Shown: in pieces, positions 38,644-46,820 of the stretch
Position numbering within the stretch: position 1 is the stretch's first letter
How the letters are laid out: every line of letters starts with the position of its first letter
Source of the DNA: Streptomyces tanashiensis
GTDB lineage: Bacteria; Actinomycetota; Actinomycetes; Streptomycetales; Streptomycetaceae
DNA length: 64,000 bases
Assembly (NCBI RefSeq): GCF_014648895.1
Contig: NZ_BMRZ01000007.1
Coordinates: forward strand, 62,001 to 126,000
Direction: 5' to 3'
Notes under the pieces: model-generated
Databases searched by the model: none
The model's input: the letters and a program-made list of their open reading frames with translations, nothing else
What the model was told of the DNA's origin: nothing
Made by a program: the position numbers and the translations under genes

Positions 38644-39327
38644 GTGACCGACACCAGCATGCTGCCCGAGTCCTGGCGGGGTGTCCTCGGCGAGGAGCTG
38701 CAGAAGCCGTACTTCGCCCAGCTCGCCGAGTTCGTCGAGGAGGAGCGCGCGAGGGGACCGGTCTTCCCGCCGAAGGACGAGGTCTTCGCCGCCCTCGACG
38801 CCACCCCGTACGACAAGGTGAAGGTCCTGATCCTCGGTCAGGACCCGTACCACGGCGAGGGGCAGGGTCACGGCCTCTGCTTCTCCGTCCGCCCCGGCGT
38901 GAAGACCCCGCCCTCCCTGCGGAACATCTACAAGGAGATGCAGGCGGAGCTCGGCCACCCCATCCCGGACAACGGCTATCTGATGCCGTGGGCCGAGCAG
39001 GGCGTCCTCCTGCTGAACGCCGTGCTGACGGTCCGGTCCGGCGAGGCGAACTCGCACAAGAACAAGGGCTGGGAGAAGTTCACGGACGCGGTCATCACCG
39101 CCGTCGCCTCCCGCCCCGACCCCGCCGTCTTCGTCCTGTGGGGCAACTACGCGCAGAAGAAGCTGCCGCTCATCGACGAGGAGCGGCACGTCGTGGTGAA
39201 GGGGGCGCACCCCTCGCCGCTGTCGGCGAAGAAGTTCTTCGGATCGCAGCCCTTCACCCAGATCGACGCGGCCGTCGCGGCCCAGGGGCACGAGCCGATC
39301 GACTGGCGGATCCCGGACCTCGGCTGA
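38644..39327 (+). CDS. ung: Uracil-DNA glycosylase
   Basis: I choose GTG 38644, 8 nt after GGAGG; GTG 38638 is only 2 nt from it. The 227-residue enzyme removes uracil from DNA in base-excision repair. It has the water-activating loop GQDPYHGEGQGHGLCFSV (catalytic Asp67), the PPSLRNIYKEM segment, LLLNAVLTV and the HPSPLS loop with His189. Length and motifs match family-1 Ung. It has its own promoter region after the upstream terminator. Confidence 0.95.
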   Translation: MTDTSMLPESWRGVLGEELQKPYFAQLAEFVEEERARGPVFPPKDEVFAALDATPYDKVKVLILGQDPYHGEGQGHGLCFSVRPGVKTPPSLRNIYKEMQAELGHPIPDNGYLMPWAEQGVLLLNAVLTVRSGEANSHKNKGWEKFTDAVITAVASRPDPAVFVLWGNYAQKKLPLIDEERHVVVKGAHPSPLSAKKFFGSQPFTQIDAAVAAQGHEPIDWRIPDLG

Positions 39328-39397
39328 GCCTCGGCCCGATCCGGGCCGGGTGCGGCTAGCGTCGTCACTCCCAGTGGGTGAGCGGGTGGAGGTCGCG

Positions 39398-39871
39398 GTG
39401 ACCGAGCAGCAGCAGGTGTCCGACGAGGGCATCATGACCAGGATCGGGCAGGCCATGATGCTGCTCCACGGCGGCGACCGCGAGGAGGCCCGCAATCGCT
39501 TCGGGCTGCTCTGGCAGCAGATCGGCCCGGACGGCGACCCCCTGCACCGCTGCACCCTCGCGCACTACATGGCGGACGCCCAGGACGATCCCGACACCGA
39601 GCTGGCCTGGGACCTGCGGGCGCTGAGCGCGGCCGAGGGCCTCGCGGAGGAGCGGCTCGCCGCGCACGATTCGGCCGCCGCCCTCCGGGCGCTGTATCCC
39701 TCGCTCCATCTCAACCTGGCCGCCGACTACGTCAAGCTCCAGCGGCCCGACGCCGCGCGGGTCCATCTGGACCGGGCCCGCACGGCCTCGGACCACCTCG
39801 ACGACGACGGCTACGGGAACGGGGTGCGGGCCGCGATCGAGCGCCTGGAGCTGCGGCTCAGGGACGCCTGA
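39398..39871 (+). CDS. Helical TPR-like cytoplasmic protein
   Basis: GTG 39398 lies 5 nt after GGAGG. The 157 residues are almost all helix: ARNRFGLLWQQIGPDGDPLH, RCTLAHYMADAQDDPDTELA, LHLNLAADYVKLQRPDAARV and HLDRARTASDHLDDDGYGNG. These look like three to four degenerate tetratricopeptide repeats. No catalytic motif is seen. It probably mediates protein contacts, and no partner is apparent nearby. Confidence 0.68.
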   Translation: MTEQQQVSDEGIMTRIGQAMMLLHGGDREEARNRFGLLWQQIGPDGDPLHRCTLAHYMADAQDDPDTELAWDLRALSAAEGLAEERLAAHDSAAALRALYPSLHLNLAADYVKLQRPDAARVHLDRARTASDHLDDDGYGNGVRAAIERLELRLRDA

Positions 39872-39897
39872 CGGGGCCCGGTTCCCCCGGGGGACCC

Positions 39898-40401
39898 CTA
39901 CCGGCCGTACGCGCCGTGACAGATCCTGGCCGGATCGCTGCCGGGCCCCCAGCCCCCGTACCGCTCGCCCAGATCGCAGACGTCCGTCCGGGAGACCGGC
40001 GGGTTCCCCGGCAGCCTCCGGAGCTCCCGCAGTCCGGGCGGTTCGGGCAGGTCCGGCCGGACCGCCGACCGCGGGCGCTCGCGCCGGTGCGGTACGGAGT
40101 CGGGGTGCGGGGTCTCGGGGCGGGGAGGTGTCACCGCCCGCCGGTGGTGCTCCGCCGAGGGCGAGGCGCGGGGCGCCGCGGACGGCGGGGGAGCGGGCAG
40201 CGCCGCTTCGAGGGCCTCGCGGGCCGGGCCCTCGACGATCTGCGGTGCCACGTCCTGGGCGGGGCGTACGGTGTCGGCCGCGGGCGCGGGCGCGGGCGCG
40301 GGGGTGGGCGCCGTCGGCGGGGCGTCCACCGAGACGCAGCCCGCCAGGGCGGCGACCGCCGCCCCGACCAGGATCTTCACTGTGGTTCGGGTTCCATGCA
40401 C
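39898..40401 (-). CDS. Small Pro/Ala-rich lipoprotein
   Basis: The 167-residue product has a short signal peptide with lipobox ALAGC (Cys ~22). A long disordered stretch rich in Pro, Ala and Arg follows (~25-130). The end is a small folded-looking segment with two cysteines (TDVCDLGERYGGWGPGSDPA, then RICHGAYGR). This C-terminal Cys pair with Trp and Gly recurs in secreted Streptomyces proteins of unknown function. It probably sits on the outer membrane face with the Cys-rich end exposed. Confidence 0.68.
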   Translation of the reverse strand: MHGTRTTVKILVGAAVAALAGCVSVDAPPTAPTPAPAPAPAADTVRPAQDVAPQIVEGPAREALEAALPAPPPSAAPRASPSAEHHRRAVTPPRPETPHPDSVPHRRERPRSAVRPDLPEPPGLRELRRLPGNPPVSRTDVCDLGERYGGWGPGSDPARICHGAYGR

Positions 40402-40456
40402 CCGCGCAACTCTGCTGGGCCGCGCGTGATCTTCGCGCCCCTACCGGCGGGGAATA

Positions 40457-40525
40457 CCCCGCACGGGTGAGCCGTGCGGGGCCCGGTCTTGACCGGCGCG
40501 GCCGGGCGGAGCGGCTCCGCCCGGC
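40457..40525. terminator. Two strong hairpins between lipoprotein promoter and DinB gene end
   Basis: CCCCGCACGG (40457-40466) pairs with CCGTGCGGGG (40472-40481). GCCGGGCGGAG (40501-40511) pairs with CTCCGCCCGGC (40515-40525). Both are perfect. The second directly follows the DinB stop on the minus strand and is its likely terminator. The first may insulate the lipoprotein promoter. Confidence 0.7.
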
Positions 40526-40529
40526 GGGG

Positions 40530-41057
40530 TCAGTCGCCGGTCGCGCCGTCGATCCGCTCGCGGATGAGGTCCGCGTGGCCGTTGTGGCGGGCGTACTCCT
40601 CGATCATGTGGAGGTAGATCCACCGGAGGTTGAAGCGCTCGCCGGAGCGGTGCTCGCCCGCCCCCAGGTCGTCGAGGCCACGGCCGGCGGCCAGGGTGCG
40701 CGCACGGGCGATCTCGGCCTGCCAGGTGGCGTGGGCCTCCTCGTAGGTGTCCTCGTCCGTGGCGTGGATGTCCCGGTCGTGGTCCTCCTTCGTCGAGTAG
40801 ATCCACGGCGCGTCCTCGCCGGCCAGGACGCGGCGGAACCAGCCGCGCTCGACCTCGGCCATGTGCCGGACCAGGCCCAGCAGGTTGAGGTCCGACGGCG
40901 GCGCGGACGGGGTGCGGAGCTGGGCGTCGTCGAGCCCCTCGCACTTCATCGCGAGGGTCGCGCGGTGGAAGTCGAGCCACTGCTCCAGGGCCTCGCGCTC
41001 GCCCGTGGTGGTGGCCGGGTCGACGCGCGGGGCGGTTTCGGTGCGTTCGGTGGTCAT
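40530..41057 (-). CDS. DinB-superfamily (DUF664-type) protein
   Basis: The start is ATG 41057 or ATG 41066 (GGGAGA lies 12 or 3 nt upstream respectively). About 175 residues form a four-helix bundle with putative metal ligands: His in NLLGLVRHMAEVERGW (~62), and the paired His in YLHMIEEYARHNGHADLIRE (~145-164). This is the pattern of DinB/YfiT-like metal-dependent transferases, some of which are mycothiol- or bacillithiol-dependent. The exact reaction is unknown. Confidence 0.82.
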   Translation of the reverse strand: MTTERTETAPRVDPATTTGEREALEQWLDFHRATLAMKCEGLDDAQLRTPSAPPSDLNLLGLVRHMAEVERGWFRRVLAGEDAPWIYSTKEDHDRDIHATDEDTYEEAHATWQAEIARARTLAAGRGLDDLGAGEHRSGERFNLRWIYLHMIEEYARHNGHADLIRERIDGATGD

Positions 41058-41134
41058 GGGCGGCATCGTCTCCCATGCCGTCCGGTGGCGCCAGGGGTCT
41101 CGCCGCAGGCCGGAGCCGTGCCGGCTCGCCTGCG

Positions 41135-41752
41135 TCAGGGCCGGTTCCCGAGCATGCCGCGCAGCAACTCGTCGAAGCCGGTGCGCAGTTCCGCGCGGCT
41201 CGGCACGGCCGCGTGGAAGGAGCCCGCCGCGCAGGAGAACATCAGCCCCTCGCTCCAGGCGATCAGGGAGAGCGCGTGCCGTTCGGGCTCCGGCGAGCCG
41301 GCCGCCGTCATCATCGCGATCAGCGGGGTGTGGAAGGCCGAGCCGGCCGTGTCGAAGAAGCTCCGGAGTTCCGGCCGGCGGGTGGCTTCGAGGGCCAGCT
41401 CGTAGCGGGAGACCAGCAGGGAGCGGTGGTCGGTGAGATAGCGGTGGAGGGAGCGGGCGAGCGCGTCGACGAGAGCGTCGCCGCCGCTCTCCGGGCCCGG
41501 CAGCTCGTGCGGGGTGAGGACCTCGGCCTCGCGCTGGACCTGGCGCCGCACGGCCGTCTCCAGGAGGGCCTGGCGGGTGCGGGCGTGGTTGGACGTCGAG
41601 CCCTGCGGCAGCCCCGCCCGCTCGTCCACGGCGCGGTGGGTCAGGCCCCGCATCCCCCGCTCGACCAGGAGGGCGAGGGCGGCGTCGCCGATCCGCTCGG
41701 CGCGGGAGGCGGGGGACTCCGGGGCCGGGGTCCCGGCGGTGGCTGAGGTCAT
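41135..41752 (-). CDS. TetR-family transcriptional regulator
   Basis: The 205-residue protein starts at ATG 41752. The N-terminal HTH is at ~15-60 (AERIGDAALALLVERGMRGL, then THRAVDERAGLPQGSTSNHA), in the TetR style where RAV-ER-GLPQGS-SNHA replaces the more common VYRHF. The C-terminal ligand domain (~70-200) is helical. It is divergent from a flavin monooxygenase gene, and two identical palindromes lie between them, so it very likely represses both. Confidence 0.88.
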   Translation of the reverse strand: MTSATAGTPAPESPASRAERIGDAALALLVERGMRGLTHRAVDERAGLPQGSTSNHARTRQALLETAVRRQVQREAEVLTPHELPGPESGGDALVDALARSLHRYLTDHRSLLVSRYELALEATRRPELRSFFDTAGSAFHTPLIAMMTAAGSPEPERHALSLIAWSEGLMFSCAAGSFHAAVPSRAELRTGFDELLRGMLGNRP

Positions 41753-41786
41753 GGGGGACAACCTACTACCGGCCCCTACCGACGGA

Positions 41787-41837
41787 ACTACACCTGTAGT
41801 ACGGTCGCGGTGTCGGGCTCACTACACCTGTAGTGAG
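41787..41837. promoter_or_regulatory. Twin TetR operators between tetR-like and monooxygenase genes
   Basis: ACTACACCTGTAGT occurs twice, at 41787-41800 and 41821-41834, with 34-bp spacing (just over three helical turns). The arms are ACTACA and TGTAGT around CC. The second site extends to 9-bp arms (CTC before, GAG after). Identity of both sites and their placement between the divergent starts is strong evidence for a dedicated repressor. Confidence 0.85.
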
Positions 41838-41872
41838 CCGTCGATCCGACCGTCCCGAGCCGAGGAGCAGCC

Positions 41873-43105
41873 ATGGAACAGCAGCGCCGTGCCGTCGTCG
41901 TCGGAGCCGGCATCGGTGGACTCACCGCCGCCGTCGCCCTGCACCGGCGCGGCTGGCAGGTCACCGTCCTCGAACGCGCCGCCGGCCTCGCCCCCGTCGG
42001 AGCCGGCATCGGCCTCGCCCCGAACGCGCAGCGCGCCCTCGACGCCGTCGGCCTCGGCGACCGCGTCCGCGCCCTCTCCGCCTGGCAGGGCGACGGCGGC
42101 ATGCGCACCCCCGGCGGCCGCTGGCTCGCCCGCACCGACGCCAAGGCGGCCGCCGCCCGCTTCGGCGGGCCCCTCGTCCTCCTCCACCGCGCCACCCTCG
42201 TCGAGATCCTCACCTCCGCCCTCCCCGAGGGCGTCGTCCGCACCGGAGCCGCCGCCACCGTCACCGACTTCGGCGACGACGACCGTCCCGCCCGCGTCAC
42301 CGTCGCGGACACCGGCACCGGCACGCGCGGCGAACTCGAGGCCGAACTCGTCCTCGGCGCCGACGGCATCCACTCCGCGACCCGCCGGGCGCTCTTCCCC
42401 GGACACCCCGGCCCCCGCTACTCCGGCACCACCACCTGGCGCGTCGTCGTCCCCGCCCCCGCGCGGCCCTTCGCCCCGCACGAGACCTGGGGCGCCGGCA
42501 GGCTGTGGGGCAGCCAGCCCCTCAAGGACGGCCGGGTCTACGCGTACGCCATGGCCGTGGCCCCCGCCGGCGCCCACGCGCCCGACGACGAGAAGGCCGA
42601 ACTGCTGCGGCTGTTCGGGGACTGGCACCACCCCGTCCCCGAGATCCTCGCCGGTGTCGCCCCCGACCGGATCCTCCGGCACGACGTGCACCACCTGCCC
42701 GACCCGCTGCCCGCCTTCCACCGGGGCCGGGTCGCCCTCCTCGGCGACGCCGCGCACGCGATGATGCCGAGCCTCGGCCAGGGCGGGAACCAGGCCATCG
42801 AGGACGCCGTCGTCCTCGCCCACCACGCCGGCACCGCCCCCGGGTTCCAGCCGGGCCGCGCGCTCGCCGCGTACACCGCCGACCGGCTGCCGCGCACCAC
42901 CGCCATCGTCCGCAGGGCCGCCCGCACCGGAGCGCTCACCATGCTCTCCGCCCGCCCCGCCGTCGTCCTGCGCGACACGGCCGTCAGCGCCGTCTCCCGC
43001 TTCGGGCCCGGCCTCGCCCTGCGCGGCTTCGACGGCATCTGCGACTGGCGGCCGCCCGTCGACCCCGTCCCCCGGTCAGGGCATGATCCCTCCCGCGTAA
43101 GCTGA
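41873..43105 (+). CDS. FAD-dependent aromatic-ring/phenolic monooxygenase
   Basis: The 410-residue flavoprotein has RAVVVGAGIGGLTAAVAL (6-23), the FAD-ribose Arg region, GADGIHSATRRALFP (the DG fingerprint, ~165-179), and GDAAHAMMPSLGQGGNQAIE (~290-309). All are typical of PHBH-type monooxygenases that use NAD(P)H and O2. Its regulation by the divergent TetR protein suggests it responds to a small aromatic or drug-like compound, possibly inactivating it. The substrate cannot be read from sequence. Confidence 0.9.
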   Translation: MEQQRRAVVVGAGIGGLTAAVALHRRGWQVTVLERAAGLAPVGAGIGLAPNAQRALDAVGLGDRVRALSAWQGDGGMRTPGGRWLARTDAKAAAARFGGPLVLLHRATLVEILTSALPEGVVRTGAAATVTDFGDDDRPARVTVADTGTGTRGELEAELVLGADGIHSATRRALFPGHPGPRYSGTTTWRVVVPAPARPFAPHETWGAGRLWGSQPLKDGRVYAYAMAVAPAGAHAPDDEKAELLRLFGDWHHPVPEILAGVAPDRILRHDVHHLPDPLPAFHRGRVALLGDAAHAMMPSLGQGGNQAIEDAVVLAHHAGTAPGFQPGRALAAYTADRLPRTTAIVRRAARTGALTMLSARPAVVLRDTAVSAVSRFGPGLALRGFDGICDWRPPVDPVPRSGHDPSRVS

Positions 43106-43160
43106 CCGGCGCGAACGGCCGTCACGGCCAGGGCCGGCGAACGACGACAAGGGAGACCCC

Positions 43161-44066
43161 GTGAAGGTTGGCTGCATCGGACTCGGCGACATCGCGCAGA
43201 AGGCCTACCTTCCCGTCCTCGGCGCCCTCCCCGACGTCGAACTGCACCTCCAGACCCGCACCCCGGCGACCCTGGAGCGCGTGGCCGACACCCTGCACCT
43301 GCCCGCCGAGCGGCGCCACACCGACCTCGACTCGCTGATCTCCGCCGGGCTCGACGCGGCCTTCGTGCACGCCTCCACCGCCGCCCACGCCGAGATCGCC
43401 GGCCGGCTCGTCGAGGCCGGCGTCCCCACCTACGTCGACAAGCCCCTGGCGTACGAGTACGCCGACTCCGAGCGGATCGTGGAGCTCGCCGAGAAGCACC
43501 GGGTCAGCCTCGCCGTCGGCTTCAACCGGCGCCTCGCCCCCGGCTACGCCCAGTGCGTCGAGCACCCGCGGGAGCTGATCCTCCTCCAGAAGAACCGGAT
43601 CGGCCTGCCCGAGGACCCCCGCACCTTCGTCCTCGACGACTTCATCCACGTCGTCGACACCCTCCGCTTCCTGCTGCCCGGCGAGATCGAGCACGTCGAC
43701 GTGCGCGCCCGGATCCGTGAGGGGCTCATGCACCACGTGGTGCTGCAGCTCTCCGGCGACGGCTTCACCGCCATCGGCATGATGAACCGGATGAACGGCT
43801 CCACCGAGGAGATCCTGGAGGTGTCGGGGCAGGACACCAAGCGCCAGGTCCTCAACCTCGCCGAGGTCGTCGACCACAAGGGCCAGCCCACCGTGCGCCG
43901 GCGCGGCGACTGGGTGCCGGTGGCCCGGCAGCGCGGCATCGAGCAGGCGGTCCTCGCCTTCCTCGACTCGGTACGCGAGGGCCGGGTGCTCAGCGCCCGC
44001 GACGCCCTGCTGACCCACGAGCTGTGCGAGCGCGTCGTCCGCGAGGCGCTGACCCAGGCGGGCTGA
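43161..44066 (+). CDS. Gfo/Idh/MocA-family oxidoreductase
   Basis: The 301-residue protein opens with the Rossmann motif KVGCIGLGDIAQKAYLPVLG. VDKPLAYEYADSERIVELAE carries the EKP-like DKP motif with the conserved Lys (~94). The second domain (~120-300) is beta-rich, with DDFIHVVDTLRFL containing the catalytic His. These enzymes oxidise or reduce sugars and related alcohols with NAD(P). The gene's last 77 bp overlap the convergent lnt gene. Confidence 0.9.
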   Translation: MKVGCIGLGDIAQKAYLPVLGALPDVELHLQTRTPATLERVADTLHLPAERRHTDLDSLISAGLDAAFVHASTAAHAEIAGRLVEAGVPTYVDKPLAYEYADSERIVELAEKHRVSLAVGFNRRLAPGYAQCVEHPRELILLQKNRIGLPEDPRTFVLDDFIHVVDTLRFLLPGEIEHVDVRARIREGLMHHVVLQLSGDGFTAIGMMNRMNGSTEEILEVSGQDTKRQVLNLAEVVDHKGQPTVRRRGDWVPVARQRGIEQAVLAFLDSVREGRVLSARDALLTHELCERVVREALTQAG

Positions 44067-45621
44067 ACGCCCCCGAGGCCCCGGCGGCGACCACGCCGCC
44101 GACCACCACGAGCGCGCCGTACAACGGCCAGTCGCCCCACCGGACATAGAACGTCGTCGTCTCCGAGAGCGGCAGCTCGCGCACGACGGCGACGCTCGCG
44201 CCGGTGCCCTGCGCCGGGCCGATCCGCCGCCCGTCGGGACCGTACGCGGCACTGATCCCCGTGAGCGTCGCGTGGACCACGGGCCGGCCGGTCTCGGCCG
44301 CCCGCAGCGCCGCGAGCGAGGCGTGCTGGGCGGGCGCCCAGCTGTCCTGGAAGGTACTGGTCGCCGACTGCACGACCAGCAGCGCGGCCCCGTCGCGCAC
44401 GAGGCGGCGGCTCATGTCGGGGAACGCGGACTCGAAGCAGACGAGCGGCCCGACCCGGAGCGGGGGCGCGCCGGCCTCGCGGGCGGGCAGGGTCATCACG
44501 ACGGGCTCGGTCCCCCGCCGCCGGTCCTCCTCGGCCGCGCGGCCGGCGGACGTCACCCAGCCCAGGACTCCACGCGCGGGGACGTACTCGCCGAAGGGGA
44601 CGAGCCGCATCTTGTCGTACCGGTCGCCCGTGAGGCCCTTCGGGTCGACAAGGACGGCGCTCTTGTAGATGCCGGGGCGGTCGGCGCCCCGCGCGTCCAC
44701 GTTCACCAGGAGCGGCGCGTCCACCGCCCGCGACAGGGCGGTGAGCCGGGCCGCCAGCACCGGGTCGCCCGTCGGATCGGCACCGACCCCGCTCTCCCCC
44801 CACACGACCAGGTCGAGTGGCCTGCCGGCGAGCGAGCGGGTCAGCGCCTCGGCCCGGGCGAGGCGCCGCTCCGGCCCCTCGGGCCCGTCGAAGACCCCCG
44901 GCTGCACGAGACCGACCCGTACCGTCCCGCTCCGGTCCGGGACCGGCACGCCCCAGGCGGCCGTCCCGGCCACCAGGGCGCAGGCGGCGATCCCGGCGAC
45001 CCCGACGAGACGCTGCCCCGGCGCCGCCACCAGCAGGACCACGGCCGTGTTCACCGCCACCACCAGGAGGCTCACCAGCCAGACCCCGCCGACCGAGGCG
45101 AGCCGCAGCGCCGCCGTGACCTGCCACTGGCTCGCGCCGAGGAGGCCCCACGGGCCGCCCAGCCCCTCCCAGGAACGGGCCAGCTCCACCAGCAGCCACC
45201 CCGAGGGCACCGCGAGCAGCGCCACGGACGCGCGGAGCGCCGACGGGGTCCCGCCGAGCAGCGCCCGGACGAGCCACCCCCAGGGCAGCCACAGCAGTCC
45301 GAGCAGCGCGGCGAGCGGGAGCAGGAAGACGTGCAGGCTCGGCAGCAGCCAGTGGTGCATCGCCAGCATGAATCCGAGGCCGCCGAACCAGCCGTCGAGA
45401 CCGGCGCGCCGGGCCCCCGGCGCGGTGCGGATCAGCAGCAGCCACGGCACGAGCGCCAGGTACGCCCACCACCAGAGCCCGGGGGCCGGGAAGGCGAGCG
45501 CGGGCAGGGCGCCGCAGCCGACGGCGAGCAGGGAGCGCCCCACCCCGTGCCCGGCGCGCCGAGGGGCGCGGGTGCGGTCGGCCCGGCCTCCGCGGCGGCG
45601 GATCACGAACGGACCACGCAT
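43990..45621 (-). CDS. lnt: Apolipoprotein N-acyltransferase
   Basis: The 543-residue enzyme has an N-terminal block of helices (~28-220) and an outer nitrilase-like domain (~225-480), followed by a last helix (~495-515). The catalytic triad is visible: Glu in LVVWGESGVG (~275), Lys in YDKMRLVPFGEYVPAR (~334), and Cys in LVCFESAFPDMS (~394). It adds the third acyl chain to bacterial lipoproteins, such as the two encoded nearby. GGGAGG precedes the start. The C-terminal tail is Arg/Gly-rich and overlaps the Gfo/Idh gene. Confidence 0.92.
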   Translation of the reverse strand: MRGPFVIRRRGGRADRTRAPRRAGHGVGRSLLAVGCGALPALAFPAPGLWWWAYLALVPWLLLIRTAPGARRAGLDGWFGGLGFMLAMHHWLLPSLHVFLLPLAALLGLLWLPWGWLVRALLGGTPSALRASVALLAVPSGWLLVELARSWEGLGGPWGLLGASQWQVTAALRLASVGGVWLVSLLVVAVNTAVVLLVAAPGQRLVGVAGIAACALVAGTAAWGVPVPDRSGTVRVGLVQPGVFDGPEGPERRLARAEALTRSLAGRPLDLVVWGESGVGADPTGDPVLAARLTALSRAVDAPLLVNVDARGADRPGIYKSAVLVDPKGLTGDRYDKMRLVPFGEYVPARGVLGWVTSAGRAAEEDRRRGTEPVVMTLPAREAGAPPLRVGPLVCFESAFPDMSRRLVRDGAALLVVQSATSTFQDSWAPAQHASLAALRAAETGRPVVHATLTGISAAYGPDGRRIGPAQGTGASVAVVRELPLSETTTFYVRWGDWPLYGALVVVGGVVAAGASGAFSPPGSAPRGRRARTARGSAGRRGR

Positions 45622-45673
45622 GACGTGCCTCCCGTCGATGCCTCCAGTGTCCGCGACGCTCCGTTGTCCGGGG

Positions 45674-46120
45674 TCAGCTGTGGCGGCGCCAGCGCTCGTC
45701 GACGACGACGGAGGCCAGGCGCCAGCCGTCGGCGGTGCGGCGCGCCGCGAAGGCGTAGCGCCCGCCGCAGACGAAGTCCTCGCCGGAGGCGAACCGCATC
45801 GGGTTGACGTAGTCGGCGCCGATGTCCGCCCGGTCCCCGGTCTCCGGGTAGCCGCCCGGCTCCCGGAACCGCACCCGCCGGTTCACGATGAGGTGCTGGC
45901 GTACGGGGAACAGGGGCAGCGTCGCGGCGAGCCAGTCGGCGACCTCCGCCGCGGGCCCCTCGATCCCGCCCGAGCCGCGGTAGTCGGCCCTGCCGGCCGG
46001 GGCGAAGAGCCCCCGGTAGGCGCTCCAGTCGCCCTCGTCCACGGCCGCCGCGTAGCCGGTGATCAGGTCGTCGAGGGCGAATCGGTCCATCACGGTCGCG
46101 AGGTCCACGCGCTGCGTCAT
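45674..46120 (-). CDS. SnoaL/NTF2-like protein
   Basis: Starting at ATG 46120, the 148 residues fit the SnoaL-like NTF2 fold: DRFALDDLITGYAAAVDEGD, then WSAYRGLFAPAGRADYRGSG, then beta strands RQHLIVNRRVRF, YAFAARRTADGWRLASVVVD. The fold binds small hydrophobic ligands and includes isomerases, dehydratases and ring-hydroxylation partners. No known catalytic pair is definite here. It is divergent from the flavin reductase. Confidence 0.8.
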   Translation of the reverse strand: MTQRVDLATVMDRFALDDLITGYAAAVDEGDWSAYRGLFAPAGRADYRGSGGIEGPAAEVADWLAATLPLFPVRQHLIVNRRVRFREPGGYPETGDRADIGADYVNPMRFASGEDFVCGGRYAFAARRTADGWRLASVVVDERWRRHS

Positions 46121-46202
46121 CGGCTCAGTGTCGGGCAGCGGACGCCAGGGGCCAAGGGCCGTGCGGGACGGATGTGCGCGGGCGCCGGTCATACTGGCCG
46201 CC

Positions 46203-46796
46203 ATGCGCGTGAACATCGACCCCGAACTGACCGACCGCACCTCCTTCTACCGGCTGCTGACCGCCACCGTCGTGCCCCGGCCCATCGCCTGGGTGTCCAC
46301 GGCCTCGGCCGACGGGACGGACAACCTCGCCCCGCACTCCTTCTTCACCATCTCCTCGGTCGCCCCGCCGGTCGTGCAGTTCACGTCGGTCGGCCGCAAG
46401 GACTCGCTGCGCAACGTGGAGGAGACGGGGGAGTTCGTGGTGAACCTCGCCCCCGAGGGGCTCTTCGAGCGGATCAACGCCACGGCGACGGACTTCCCGC
46501 GCGGGGTGAGCGAGTTCGACGCGTGCGGCGTCGAGCGGGAGCCGAGCCTGCGGGTGAAGCCGCCGCGGGTCGCCCAGTCGCCGGTGGCGCTGGAGTGCGA
46601 GCTGCACAGCACGCTGCGGATCGGTGACTCCACGGTCGTCTTCGGCCGGGTCGTGCACGCGGCGGTCGACGCGTCGGTCATGGTCGACGGCCATCCCGAG
46701 ATGACCCTGATGCGCCCGCTGACCCGGCTCGGGAAGAACGAATGGGGCACCCTGGGCGGGATCGAGGAGATCGCCAGGGTGCCCTACGGGAGCTGA
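46203..46796 (+). CDS. Flavin reductase-like FMN-binding protein
   Basis: The 197-residue product begins at ATG 46203. It has the split-barrel FMN-binding features of the flavin-reductase-like family: FYRLLTATVVPRPIAWVSTA, NLAPHSFFTISSVAPPVVQF, and LRNVEETGEFVVNLAP. GRVVHAAVDASVMVDGHPEM is near the C-terminus. Such proteins reduce flavin with NAD(P)H or act as FMN enzymes on other substrates. No oxygenase partner is adjacent. Confidence 0.86.
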   Translation: MRVNIDPELTDRTSFYRLLTATVVPRPIAWVSTASADGTDNLAPHSFFTISSVAPPVVQFTSVGRKDSLRNVEETGEFVVNLAPEGLFERINATATDFPRGVSEFDACGVEREPSLRVKPPRVAQSPVALECELHSTLRIGDSTVVFGRVVHAAVDASVMVDGHPEMTLMRPLTRLGKNEWGTLGGIEEIARVPYGS

Positions 46797-46820
46797 GCCG
46801 CCCCCACCGGGGCCAGGGCG

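Noticed and set aside
36883..39555. An 890-codon open frame on the minus strand across the solute-binding protein and ung genes
   Set aside because: Low-complexity Leu/Gly/Asp/Val composition and complete overlap with two well-supported plus-strand genes show it is an antisense shadow.
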